A stretch of DNA of 55,000 nucleotides from an uncultured Pelagibacteraceae bacterium (GCA_902634775.1 CACPLG010000005.1:1-55000), one strand, 5' to 3'. Positions 17,718 through 25,842 are shown, numbered from the stretch's first letter. Numbers and translations are program-made. The notes: generated by a model not told the origin, from the sequence alone.

Positions 17718-18718
17718 AGTTTTTCTGAAAAGTTTTCAATGTTTAATAAATTTTCGTATTTCAAAAATACATTCATATTGTTTTCATATGCACCAATTTT
17801 TTTAATTGCTCTTAATTTTGCAGATCTAGAAGGTGGATTTAATTTCAATTCCTGAGCACTGGGTGTGACGGGTTTTTTAGTTATGAGGCTGAATGATTTT
17901 TTTGTAGTTTTTTTTACTGGTAAATATCTAGAAACTTTGTCTTGTTTTGAAAGATAATTAAAAAAAAATTTACAAATCTTGTCCTCTAACGAATGAAACG
18001 ATACTGTTAATATAATTCCATTTTGACTGACAATACTCGCGGATGCTTCTAAACTCGTTGTGAGTTCACTTATTTCTTTGTTTACAAAAATCCTTAAAGC
18101 TTGTAAAACTTTTGTTGCTGGATTAGTTTTTGTATAATGCTTTTTTTTTACTCCTTTAACTAAATTAACCAAATCCTGAGTATCTAAATTTTTTTTTTGC
18201 CGTTCAAGTACAATTCTTTTGGATATAAGTTTTGAATTTTTTTCTTCACCAAAATACTTAAAGGTTTGCTCTAATTCTTTTTGATCTAATTTATTTATTA
18301 CGTCTTTGGCAGAAAAATCATTAAGCCCCATCTTCATATTAAGTTCGCCTTTGCTATCAAATGATAAGCCTGTTGAAAGATCTTTTATTTGGTTAATAGA
18401 ATAACCTAAATCAAAAATTATACCTTTAATTTCATCTTTAAGATTTAAGTCTTTTATTTGGCTAAACTTAATATTATGAAAAAAGAATCTATCTTCAAAC
18501 TTTTTTTTTAAATCTAATGCAATGTGTTGAGAGTTTTTATCTCTATCAATAGCTATTACTTTAGTATTGGGATATTCTAATATTTTTTTTGAGTAACCGC
18601 CTTGACCAAATGTGCAATCTATAAAAGTGCCACCATTTTGAGGGGTTATAATATTTATTACTTCATTTAGAAGTACCGGATAATGAAAAGTTTTTTCCGG
18701 TAAAATAGTGGCACTCAT
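17714..18718 (-). CDS. rsmH: 16S rRNA m4C1402 methyltransferase RsmH (MraW)
   Basis: RsmH methylates N4 of C1402 in 16S rRNA, in the decoding centre, using S-adenosylmethionine. The 334-residue protein starts with HYPVLLNEVI, has the SAM loop DCTFGQGGYSKKIL, IDRDKNSQHIA, FDLGYSINQI, and the C-terminal VSFHSLEDKICKFFF and PPSRSAKLRAIKK blocks. In most bacteria rsmH follows mraZ directly; here ftsZ is inserted between them, 18 bp upstream of this start. Confidence 0.96.
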   Translation of the reverse strand: MSATILPEKTFHYPVLLNEVINIITPQNGGTFIDCTFGQGGYSKKILEYPNTKVIAIDRDKNSQHIALDLKKKFEDRFFFHNIKFSQIKDLNLKDEIKGIIFDLGYSINQIKDLSTGLSFDSKGELNMKMGLNDFSAKDVINKLDQKELEQTFKYFGEEKNSKLISKRIVLERQKKNLDTQDLVNLVKGVKKKHYTKTNPATKVLQALRIFVNKEISELTTSLEASASIVSQNGIILTVSFHSLEDKICKFFFNYLSKQDKVSRYLPVKKTTKKSFSLITKKPVTPSAQELKLNPPSRSAKLRAIKKIGAYENNMNVFLKYENLLNIENFSEKL

Positions 18719-18736
18719 TTATTTTTTCGAAGACCA

Positions 18737-20170
18737 TTAATTTTTTTGTCTTCTTAAAAATGCAGGAATTTCTAATTCGTCCTCATCGTTTGTGTCATTA
18801 TCCTCATTTGCATTTGTCTCATGATCAGAGTTTATATTTTGACTCTCATCAAATAGTTGGGGATCTTGTGCATCCAAATTAAAGTTTTCAAGTCCATTGG
18901 ATTCGTCACTCAAGGTTGCATCATCACTTAAAACCAGTTTTTCTTCGAGAGAATTTTCTTCGTTTCCAGCTTCGGTTGAAGAGGGATTTTCAACTGCCAT
19001 TTTTTCATCTACCATAGATGAAATCAAATCATTTTCTGAAACTTTGATATCATTTGTCTCTATTTTTAAGGCATTAGCGCCACTCGTAGATAACCCTTTA
19101 CTCATTTCATAAGAGTAATTTGGTCTCGAATTGGAAAAATCTGAATAGCCTGGATTTCGGTTCTGAATTCTATGAACCATATTGATAACTGACTTTGATT
19201 CTGGTTGTTGTCCATCTAATGAAGTTGCAACAATAGATACTCTAAATTTTTCCTCTAATGATGGATCAATTATACAGCCCTTAATAAATTCAACTTCTGC
19301 ATCAACCTGAGAAGTAATTTTTTTAACAACCTCATCAACTTCAAAAAGTGTAGGTTTTTTTGCCGTTATATTGATAAGTAAACCTTTTGCACTTTTCAAA
19401 GAATAGTCATCGATAAGAGGATTGGTCATAGCTTGCTCTGCGGCTTTTAAAGCTCTGCCCTCACCTTCTGCTTCTCCTGTGCCCATCATCGCTTTACCCA
19501 TTGAACTCATGATAGTTTCAACATCAGCATAATCTAGATTTACTAGACCGGGACGTACCATTAAATCTGTAACACTTTGAACACCTTGTAAAAGAACATC
19601 ATTTGAGAGTTCAAATGCTTCTTCAAAACCTGTATGCTCATTTGCAATTTTAAATAAGTTTTGATTGGGAACTACTATGATCGTATCTACATGTTTTCTT
19701 AATTCCTCTAAACCTTGTTGAGCTCTTCTCATTTTAGATGACCCCTCATATAGGAAAGGCAAAGTTACAACACCTACTGTTAAGATATTAAGTTCCTTTG
19801 CAGCTCGAGCAATTACATGAGCAGAACCAGTTCCTGTTCCACCACCCATTCCTGCAGTTATAAAAACCATGTTTGCTCCTTGCAAACAATTTACTATTTC
19901 ATTTAATGACTCTTCTGCAGCAGCATGACCAATATCAATTTTTGCCCCAGCTCCAAGGCCCTTTGTTAAATTTAAACCAATTTGTATTTTTGCTTTTGCT
20001 TTGCTGTGAATTAAATCTTGTGCATCTGTATTTACTGCAACAAATTCAACGCCTTGTAATCCACTTTCGATCATTTTGTTTATTGCATTTCCTCCAGCGC
20101 CACCTACACCTAAAACAAGTATTCTAGGTTTTAGCTCCTTTATCTCTGGTGTTTTAAAATTAATTGTCAT
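18737..20170 (-). CDS. ftsZ: Cell division tubulin FtsZ, displaced next to mraZ
   Basis: FtsZ polymerises with GTP into the division ring. The 477-residue protein has the nucleotide-binding VGGAGGNAI, the tubulin signature GGGTGTG at 109-115, the NTDAQDL and FEEAFELSNDVLLQGV segments, a long acidic linker (about 330-460) and the C-terminal binding peptide EIPAFLRRQ, which normally contacts FtsA and other membrane tethers. The start at 20170 is preceded by a strong Shine-Dalgarno sequence AGAGGGGG at 20175-20182, unusual in this weakly marked genome and fitting a highly made protein. The gene is normally after ftsA at the far end of the cluster; here it is second, after mraZ. Confidence 0.97.
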   Translation of the reverse strand: MTINFKTPEIKELKPRILVLGVGGAGGNAINKMIESGLQGVEFVAVNTDAQDLIHSKAKAKIQIGLNLTKGLGAGAKIDIGHAAAEESLNEIVNCLQGANMVFITAGMGGGTGTGSAHVIARAAKELNILTVGVVTLPFLYEGSSKMRRAQQGLEELRKHVDTIIVVPNQNLFKIANEHTGFEEAFELSNDVLLQGVQSVTDLMVRPGLVNLDYADVETIMSSMGKAMMGTGEAEGEGRALKAAEQAMTNPLIDDYSLKSAKGLLINITAKKPTLFEVDEVVKKITSQVDAEVEFIKGCIIDPSLEEKFRVSIVATSLDGQQPESKSVINMVHRIQNRNPGYSDFSNSRPNYSYEMSKGLSTSGANALKIETNDIKVSENDLISSMVDEKMAVENPSSTEAGNEENSLEEKLVLSDDATLSDESNGLENFNLDAQDPQLFDESQNINSDHETNANEDNDTNDEDELEIPAFLRRQKN

Positions 20171-20174
20171 TTAT

Positions 20175-20182
20175 CCCCCTCT
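20175..20182 (-). promoter_or_regulatory. Strong ribosome binding site of ftsZ
   Basis: The minus strand reads AGAGGGGG 4 bases before the ftsZ ATG. Most starts in this window have no clear Shine-Dalgarno sequence, so this one supports the 20170 start and suggests high translation. Confidence 0.7.
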
Positions 20183-20188
20183 ATATTA

Positions 20189-20641
20189 TTAGTTTATCTT
20201 TTTTTCCCATTTAAGACTTGATCTGTTAAGATTTGATTTTTTAATAGCTTTTGTCTTAAATTTTTCAAATAACGTTGGTTCCCAAATTTGGAAAGTCTTA
20301 CCTAAACCAACAAATAAAATTCTTGTTTTTATTTTTGAATGTTGAAGAAGTTTTTTTGTTAAAGAGATCCTTCCTTCAGTGTCAAAAATTAAATTCACAC
20401 TTTCTGATAAAATTGAGGTTGCAAAATAATCCTTTTTTTCTTCAAATGGATTTAGGTTATCAATTGCATCTGATATTTTTTCAATTCTATCTTGAGGCCA
20501 AGCTTCTAAGCATTGTTGATTAAATGAAGGAAAACAAATTATACTGTTAAATCCCAAACTGGACAAATGTGATCTAAATTGTGCAGGCACAGATACCCTT
20601 CCTTTTTTGTCTATATTGTTTTCGTACGTCGATAAAAACAT
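20189..20641 (-). CDS. mraZ: Transcriptional regulator MraZ
   Basis: MraZ is the first gene of most dcw clusters and represses its own promoter. The 150-residue protein has the two AbrB-like halves of the family: YENNIDKKGRVSVPAQFRSHL at the start and FDTEGRISLTKKLLQHSKI in the middle, each with the DxxGR turn. The gene ends 18 bp before ftsZ. Upstream lies a promoter with three TGGG repeats, the known MraZ target type, so autoregulation of the whole cluster is likely. Confidence 0.95.
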   Translation of the reverse strand: MFLSTYENNIDKKGRVSVPAQFRSHLSSLGFNSIICFPSFNQQCLEAWPQDRIEKISDAIDNLNPFEEKKDYFATSILSESVNLIFDTEGRISLTKKLLQHSKIKTRILFVGLGKTFQIWEPTLFEKFKTKAIKKSNLNRSSLKWEKKIN

Positions 20642-20660
20642 AATCCATAATTAACCCGTT

Positions 20661-20703
20661 TGGGTAATTATGGGAATATATGGGTTTTTAATTCAACCGT
20701 CAA
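20661..20703 (-). promoter_or_regulatory. mraZ promoter with three MraZ-type TGGG boxes
   Basis: On the minus strand a -35 element TTGACG (20698-20703) and a -10 element TATATT (20675-20680) are 17 bp apart, an ideal sigma-70 arrangement that would start RNA near 20668, about 27 bases before the mraZ start. Read on the plus strand, TGGG occurs at 20661, 20671 and 20681, three copies at exact 10-bp steps that cover the -10 region and the start site. E. coli MraZ binds TGGGN repeats separated by 5 bp, which is this spacing. Confidence 0.8.
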
Positions 20704-20763
20704 TACCTATAATTAAAGCCCATTCTTAGGAAAGAACATTTAAGAAACAAAATTATTAATGAT

Positions 20764-21117
20764 TTGCTAGATAAGCTATAAGCCGGGTTCTGTCATTTAA
20801 ACTTATCATTTATCTAGGCCTTAAGTCGCCTTAAGGCTCAAGCAACTAACCCTGATGACTAGCCAAAGACTGCTTTTAGTATTCACAATGTCATCTCTAC
20901 TCAGTCTTGCTCTCAGTGGGGTTTTCCATGCGTTATTTGTTACCAAACAACCGGTGTGCTCTTACCACACCTTTTCACCCTTGCCTTGATGAGGCGGTTT
21001 ATTTTCTGTGGCACTATCCCTAGGGTTTCCCCCGCCAGTTGTTAACTGGCACTGTGTCTTTGTAGAGCCCGGACTTTCCTCTTTAAAAATTAAAGCGATA
21101 AGTCACTTATCTAGCAC
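20764..21117 (-). ncRNA. rnpB: RNase P RNA
   Basis: This is the catalytic RNA that trims tRNA 5' ends. On the minus strand the 5' part contains GAGGAAAGTCCGGGCTC (P4 side), then GGGTGAAAAGGTG and GTAAGAGCACACCG (the conserved central block), and the 3' end has ACAGAACCCGGCTTATAG, the partner of P4. The ends pair as P1 (GCTAGATAAG with CTTATCTAGC), which sets the boundaries. It is a bacterial type A-like RNA of about 354 bases. It lies downstream of the amidase gene on the same strand and upstream of the mraZ promoter. Confidence 0.96.
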
Positions 21118-21141
21118 TTTGTTTTTTACAGTAATTTAACG

Positions 21142-21147
21142 ATTATA
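21142..21147 (-). promoter_or_regulatory. Possible -10 element of rnpB
   Basis: The minus strand reads TATAAT about 25 bases before the rnpB 5' end, in the short gap after the amidase stop. No convincing -35 hexamer is seen, so this is a weak call. Confidence 0.35.
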
Positions 21148-21152
21148 CAATC

Positions 21153-21872
21153 TTAATTTAAACCGCGTTTTATTAGGTTTTTTGCTATTTCTAAACACTC
21201 TTTATCGATTTTTCCATTAATTATTTTTGATCTAAATCTTCTTTGAAAAGCTTTAGTAGCAAAGTTTGTGTATTTGTTTTTAAAGCAATAACCTATCTTT
21301 TTAAGATACAGAAGAAAAAGTTTTTTGTTTTTTTTTGAAACTTCGATACCCCTTAATGTTCGATCTTTTTTAGGTAAATCATACCAGATACCTATTTTAT
21401 GTTTAGCTAAATATTTCCAAGGAAACTTTTCTCCCGGATCTTTTTTTCTTTCGGGCGAAATATCAGAATGACCTAAAAAATTTTTACTTTTGATATTGTA
21501 TTTTTTTTTTAAAATTTTTGTTAGTAACAGTAAACTTTTAATCTGTTTTATTGAAAAACTTTCATATTTGTTTTTATGGCCAGAATTTTGGATTTCGATA
21601 CCAATAGATTTGTTGTTTAAATTTTTACGATTTTTCCAACATGATACACCTGCATGCCACGCAACAAATTTTTCAGGTACCATGTAGAAAATTGTTCCAT
21701 TTTTTTTAATAAAATAATGGCTACTTACTTTTGATTTCTTATCAGTCAATCTCTCAATTGCTTTTTTTTCAGAAGTCATTCCAGTATAATGAAAAATGAT
21801 GTAGATTATATCTTTAGGTGATCTGGCAATTTTATCAAAATTTATTGAGTAAATAAGTTTAATATTCTTCAT
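21153..21872 (-). CDS. N-acetylmuramoyl-L-alanine amidase (Amidase_2, AmpD/AmiD-like)
   Basis: This zinc amidase family cuts the bond between MurNAc and the stem peptide, often for peptidoglycan recycling. The 239-residue protein shows the expected zinc ligands: His28 in FHYTG, His135 in GHSDISPERKKDPG, and Asp145. WHAG (His73) and IGIEI lie between them. After residue about 180 there is a short helical region with AFQRRFR, like the peptidoglycan-binding domain of AmiD. No signal peptide or lipobox is visible, which favours a cytosolic, AmpD-like recycling role. rnpB follows 35 bp downstream on the same strand; mlaA starts divergently 75 bp away. Confidence 0.9.
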   Translation of the reverse strand: MKNIKLIYSINFDKIARSPKDIIYIIFHYTGMTSEKKAIERLTDKKSKVSSHYFIKKNGTIFYMVPEKFVAWHAGVSCWKNRKNLNNKSIGIEIQNSGHKNKYESFSIKQIKSLLLLTKILKKKYNIKSKNFLGHSDISPERKKDPGEKFPWKYLAKHKIGIWYDLPKKDRTLRGIEVSKKNKKLFLLYLKKIGYCFKNKYTNFATKAFQRRFRSKIINGKIDKECLEIAKNLIKRGLN

Positions 21873-21928
21873 TTTTAAGTGTTTTTATGGGTTTTTTTTA
21901 TTAATTTCTGATTTACTTTGCATTAAGA

Positions 21929-21934
21929 TATAAT
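21929..21934 (+). promoter_or_regulatory. Possible -10 element for mlaA-mlaC
   Basis: TATAAT lies 13 bases before the mlaA ATG in the 75-bp divergent gap. The -35 position is weak (TTCTGA-like), so the call is tentative; it implies a very short leader. Confidence 0.35.
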
Positions 21935-21947
21935 ATACAGATTTCAA

Positions 21948-22718
21948 ATGAATAGAATAATAACTACCTTAATAGCTTTATTGTTAATTCAATTGTTGGT
22001 TGTAAAAAAGACTTTTGGAGCAGAAACTGAAGTCAAGGACTGTTTTGAAAAACTAAACAGGGTTACGTTTGCATTAAACATGGGATTAGATAAGGTAATT
22101 TTTAAACCGGTAGCAAAAGGATATAGAAAATTACCATCTCCTATAAGAACTGGAACTAGTAATGCTTTAAGTAACTTATCAAATTTAATAACGATCCCAA
22201 ATAATATATTGCAAGGGGACTTTGGCTCTGCTGCAAACAATAGTGCGAGACTTGTTATTAATACAACTTTAGGTATTGCAGGTATTTTTGACCCAGCTAA
22301 TTCATTTGGATTTGAAAAAAGAGAAAAAGAGGACTTTGGACAATCGCTTGGAGTTATGGGAGTTGGAGAAGGTTGTTATTTAGTCTTACCGGTATTAGGT
22401 CCATCAACAGTAAGAGATACTGTTGGATCATTTGTTGCGATGAACGGTGGAGATATGTGGCACAATATTACAGTAAGAGATGATGAAGAGTATGTAAAGG
22501 AATTTAAAGAGTCTGATTATTGGGCTTCTAGAGTTACTTCAGGTGTAGATTTTAGAGCAAAAAATTTAGAGGCTTTTGATGCAATGGAAAAAAATTCAGT
22601 TGATTTGTATGCAACAGTGAGAAGTTTATATTTGCAAGATAGGAAAAGAAAAATTAAAAATTCACAAAGCAAAACTGAGGCCATGGAAGATGGTGATTGG
22701 GACACATTAGAAAAATAA
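21948..22718 (+). CDS. mlaA: MlaA (VacJ) family phospholipid-retrieval protein
   Basis: MlaA sits in the outer membrane and removes phospholipids from its outer leaflet, passing them to MlaC. The 256-residue protein has an N-terminal signal peptide (hydrophobic 4-20, likely cut after TFGA) and family blocks CFEKLNRVTFALNMGLDKVIFKP, LSNLITIPNNILQGDF, ARLVINTTLGIAGIFDPA, EDFGQSLGVMGVGEGCYLVLPVLGPS. MlaA is usually a lipoprotein; here I see no lipobox cysteine, so it may be held only by its barrel-like membrane helices. mlaC follows after 15 bp. The MlaFEDB transporter is not in the window. Confidence 0.93.
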   Translation: MNRIITTLIALLLIQLLVVKKTFGAETEVKDCFEKLNRVTFALNMGLDKVIFKPVAKGYRKLPSPIRTGTSNALSNLSNLITIPNNILQGDFGSAANNSARLVINTTLGIAGIFDPANSFGFEKREKEDFGQSLGVMGVGEGCYLVLPVLGPSTVRDTVGSFVAMNGGDMWHNITVRDDEEYVKEFKESDYWASRVTSGVDFRAKNLEAFDAMEKNSVDLYATVRSLYLQDRKRKIKNSQSKTEAMEDGDWDTLEK

Positions 22719-22733
22719 TAAAATTTCATTAAA

Positions 22734-23327
22734 ATGAATGTCATAAAGAACTTACTTAAACTTTTTCTTGTTTACTTTTTACTTATAACGAATTCATTAA
22801 GCACAAATCCATCCGAATTTATTGATTCAATAAGTAACGAAGCGTCGGGAATTTTATCAAGTAAACTATCTGACAATGAAAAGGTCACTAAATTAAAGAT
22901 TATCGCTGAAAACTCGGTTGATATAGATGGTGTTGGTTTATATACTTTAGGAAAACACAGAAAAACTTTAACCGACGAACAAAAAATAGAATATAAAAAG
23001 TTATTTAAAGAGTATTTTTTAAAAAGTTTTTCAGGCCGTCTGGTAGTCTATAATGATGCAAAAATTGCAGTTTTATCAGAAGAAGTAAAAAATGAAAAAT
23101 ATACAATTGTTTATAGTAAGTTAATAGGCTCAGCAGATAGACCAGAAGTAAAAATAGATTGGAGAGTCTATACAAAAAATCCTGAAAAGCCTTTAATCCG
23201 AGACTTAGTTATTGAAGGTTTAAGCTTAGCACGTACTCAAAAAGAAGAGTTCAATTCTATAATAGAGAATAATGGTGGAGATATAAGCGCATTATTTGCA
23301 AATTTAAGAAAATTTTTGGAAAAATAA
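22734..23327 (+). CDS. mlaC: MlaC (Ttg2D) periplasmic phospholipid carrier
   Basis: MlaC ferries phospholipids across the periplasm between MlaA and the inner-membrane Mla transporter. The 197-residue product has a signal peptide (LLKLFLVYFLLITNSLS) and the Tol_Tol_Ttg2 domain: DIDGVGLYTLGKHRKTLTDEQKIEY, FKEYFLKSFSGRL, and VKIDWRVYTK...IRDLVIEGLSLARTQKEEFNSII. It lies 15 bp after mlaA in the same orientation, a two-gene unit ending against the tRNA on the opposite strand. Confidence 0.93.
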   Translation: MNVIKNLLKLFLVYFLLITNSLSTNPSEFIDSISNEASGILSSKLSDNEKVTKLKIIAENSVDIDGVGLYTLGKHRKTLTDEQKIEYKKLFKEYFLKSFSGRLVVYNDAKIAVLSEEVKNEKYTIVYSKLIGSADRPEVKIDWRVYTKNPEKPLIRDLVIEGLSLARTQKEEFNSIIENNGGDISALFANLRKFLEK

Positions 23328-23369
23328 AACTAAAAAATTAAAATTTCTAAACGTTAATTTTACTGGATT

Positions 23370-23446
23370 TGGTGGGCCCGCCAGGACTCGAACCTGGGAC
23401 CAATACATTATGAGTGTACTGCTCTAACCAACTGAGCTACAGGCCC
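23370..23446 (-). tRNA. tRNA with CAT anticodon (Met or Ile2)
   Basis: The 77-base gene folds as a full cloverleaf: acceptor GGGCCTG with CGGGCCC, D-stem GCTC/GAGC with loop AGTTGGTTA, anticodon stem GTACA/TGTAT with loop CTCATAA, T-stem CCAGG/CCTGG with the normal TTCGAGT loop, and an encoded CCA. The anticodon CAT can be elongator Met or, if C34 is modified by TilS, Ile2; I cannot decide between them by eye. Confidence 0.93.
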
Positions 23447-23490
23447 AAAAAATTTATTTGTTATATTTCACTGGTATATCAAAATAAATT

Positions 23491-24405
23491 TTAAAAGATA
23501 TCTAATTTTTCCTTATTAATTATAAACGCAAATGCTGATTGAGGGTAAATATCAAAGCCTTTTGTCTCTGAATTAATCAAATATGGAAGAATGAATAAAT
23601 TTAAATTCATATTTTTTATTCCTTGGTGGAAGCTTAAATGCTCACATTTTTGGTAAAAAATTTTTTTATCTATACCATCTTTAAATTTTAAAATAAATTC
23701 TTGTTCTCCTACATAAATATTTTTATTTTTTATGATATTTTTAATCTTATAAATTCCAAAACCTCCAAATGCTGATAAAACTTTTATTGGAGGTAAATTA
23801 ACAGGAAATGAAATTTTTTTTTGGTCGAAATAATTGTTTTTCAAATCAAGTAAAATTTCTTTATTTACCTTATCTGTTGATCTCATTTTTGATGCAGCAA
23901 ATTTTAATGCATTTACAAAAAAATCGTCTTTGAAATTTTTTTGATCCTGTAAAGCCCACATATCAAAATATAAATCAGGTTGATTGCCGAAAACGCCTGC
24001 TATATCGTTTTTTGAGTACAAAAATTTTATTGCCTTGCTTATGTTATCTTCTTCTATTTTGAAAATACCACGGTCGTCAAAATCTATCATTATCAATAAA
24101 TCAAAATCTTTTAATCTTTGATTATTTTTTATCTCATCAATAATTAAATTTCTTGCTAAGGCCAATCGAATTGTCCTTTGATCAATCAAGTTTAAATCAT
24201 CCCTAAAATAAATAATACTTTGATTATCTTTGCTAGAATTTAAAATTTCTTTGGTACCATCCGTTGATCCATTTTCTACAATTATCTTAAATGTTTTATT
24301 AAAGAGAAAGCTGTAATCATTTATATTTTGAAGAACATTTGGTAAAAACTTTGCACAATTTTTTGCACATCCGGCAAAAACAACATTTAGATCATTTAAA
24401 TTCAT
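23491..24405 (-). CDS. GT-A fold glycosyltransferase, CMT1/CAP59-like
   Basis: Likely adds a sugar to a surface glycan. The N-terminus FAGCAKNCAKFLPNVLQNI, then IVENGSTDGTKEIL and LLIMIDFDDRG (a DxD-type metal site), give a GT-A fold resembling the cryptococcal mannosyltransferase (CMT1/CAP59) group rather than ordinary GT2. I place the start at the ATG at 24403-24405; the preceding codon is GTG. That start is only 5 bases after the CCA end of tRNA-Val, so the mRNA 5' end is probably made by tRNA processing. About 304 residues, no membrane segment. Confidence 0.75.
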   Translation of the reverse strand: MNLNDLNVVFAGCAKNCAKFLPNVLQNINDYSFLFNKTFKIIVENGSTDGTKEILNSSKDNQSIIYFRDDLNLIDQRTIRLALARNLIIDEIKNNQRLKDFDLLIMIDFDDRGIFKIEEDNISKAIKFLYSKNDIAGVFGNQPDLYFDMWALQDQKNFKDDFFVNALKFAASKMRSTDKVNKEILLDLKNNYFDQKKISFPVNLPPIKVLSAFGGFGIYKIKNIIKNKNIYVGEQEFILKFKDGIDKKIFYQKCEHLSFHQGIKNMNLNLFILPYLINSETKGFDIYPQSAFAFIINKEKLDIF

Positions 24406-24410
24406 CACAA

Positions 24411-24485
24411 TGGTGGGCCGTGTTGGTTACGCTCCAACTACCCCTGCAATGTCAATGCAGTACTCTACTATTGAGCTAACGGCCC
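24411..24485 (-). tRNA. tRNA-Val (GAC) with an unusual T-loop and D-loop
   Basis: The 75-base gene has perfect acceptor pairing (GGGCCGT/ACGGCCC), D-stem GCTC/GAGT, anticodon stem CTGCA/TGCAG with loop TTGACAT (anticodon GAC), T-stem GTTGG/CCAAC and an encoded CCA. The T-loop reads AGCGTAA instead of the near-universal TTCRANN, so T54, T55 and A58 are all replaced while C56 and R57 remain. The D-loop is only AATAGTA and lacks the G18-G19 pair. All stems are intact, which argues against a decayed copy. Confidence 0.85.
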
Positions 24486-24486
24486 C

Positions 24487-25746
24487 TCAATTTAGTTTAT
24501 TTTCAAATATATTAGTTTTTTCACTAACTGCATACATTAAAGATAAATTAAGCATAAAAAAAGTAATATTAAAGTCACTAAAAAAAGCACCGCTAGGTAT
24601 CAATGGTAAAAAATTTACCAATAAATATACAAAGGTTCCTATTTGAATATAATTCTTACTATCAATGATATTTCTCAAAATTTTGAAAATTATTATAAAA
24701 AAAACTGATAATGAAATAACAGTTCCAACTATTCCGTGCTCAGATAGAAATTCAATATAAATTTGATGTGGGTGAGTTGTGCAGAAATAATCGAATTTGT
24801 CAGGTTTGTTATCATGACAAGTCTCAACCCTATAATTTTTGTTTCCAACTCCAAATATTGGATTTTTTTGGAAAACACTTAAGCCTGATTTATATAATTT
24901 AAAATATTGATTATTATTATAATCTTTTTGAGCCTTTTCTTCTGAAGTAAAAAATAAATTATATACTTGTTCAATATAACGCACCCTTAAATAGTCTGAT
25001 TGATAAAGTGAAACAAAAAAAATAATAACAAAAGAAGCTGAAAATATTATTTTATATTTCAGTTTAAAATAATCCAAAAAAGATACGAATAACAAAAAAC
25101 CTACAAATATTTTAATTGTATTAGATCTTTCACCAGTGATAAGTACTGAAGTTAAAAAAATTAAAAGCATAAATAATGGGATAATTTTGAGAGTTTTTTT
25201 TTTATTCTGAAATATTACAAATAGATAGCCAGCTACGATAAATAATAAACCAGATAAATACGCTCCAGCAATAGGCTCATCCTTAAAAAAACTGATAACA
25301 CGAGGTCCGAAATCTTGTTCCTCAGATCCAAATCCTAAAATATTTGTTCCATAAAATCTTTCAAAATAAACATCAAACACGACAATTAGGAATAAAGCTG
25401 TCCAGATCTTAAATGAAGAGAGATCATATTTTTTAATGTAGAAAAAATAATTAATAGCAATAAATAGAAATATAAATCTTACAAAGCCAAAATTTCTAAA
25501 TATACCGCTTGATGGCTCAATTGAAATTAAAGTATTAAAAATAAGATATAAGTTAAGTAGAAAAAACAAAATTATTGTCTTATCTTTTATAAAGTAATTC
25601 AAATGATCTTTCTTAAAATATTTAAAAAAATATATTAATATGAACAATAAAATATTAATTAAAGATACTGCGGGTCCTAAAATAATACTCAAAGGTAATA
25701 ATGCAAAAAGAAAATCATAAAAATTAATATTAAATTTTTTAAACAT
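24487..25746 (-). CDS. O-antigen ligase/polymerase-like membrane protein
   Basis: Proteins of this class either join finished O-antigen to lipid A-core (WaaL) or polymerise repeat units (Wzy). The 419-residue protein has about ten to twelve membrane segments and a periplasmic loop with the Wzy_C pattern NPIFGVGNKNYR, then THPHQIYIEFLSEHGIVG with the conserved HxxxIE-type arrangement. Its stop codon (24487-24489) is one base from the 5' end of tRNA-Val on the same strand. I cannot tell ligase from polymerase by sequence. Confidence 0.85.
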   Translation of the reverse strand: MFKKFNINFYDFLFALLPLSIILGPAVSLINILLFILIYFFKYFKKDHLNYFIKDKTIILFFLLNLYLIFNTLISIEPSSGIFRNFGFVRFIFLFIAINYFFYIKKYDLSSFKIWTALFLIVVFDVYFERFYGTNILGFGSEEQDFGPRVISFFKDEPIAGAYLSGLLFIVAGYLFVIFQNKKKTLKIIPLFMLLIFLTSVLITGERSNTIKIFVGFLLFVSFLDYFKLKYKIIFSASFVIIFFVSLYQSDYLRVRYIEQVYNLFFTSEEKAQKDYNNNQYFKLYKSGLSVFQKNPIFGVGNKNYRVETCHDNKPDKFDYFCTTHPHQIYIEFLSEHGIVGTVISLSVFFIIIFKILRNIIDSKNYIQIGTFVYLLVNFLPLIPSGAFFSDFNITFFMLNLSLMYAVSEKTNIFENKLN

Positions 25747-25842
25747 AGGAAATTAATATAACACCATAATTTTGTTGTATTTCTATTATAAATAAATATC
25801 TTGTTTGTTATCAATTATCAACATGGTCAAAAAATAATCCAA

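Noticed and set aside
24410..24646. Plus-strand frame starting MVGRVGYAPTTPAMSMQY
   Set aside because: It is the reverse of tRNA-Val and the O-antigen ligase end; such MVGRVGYAPTT-like frames are a classic false call over tRNA genes.
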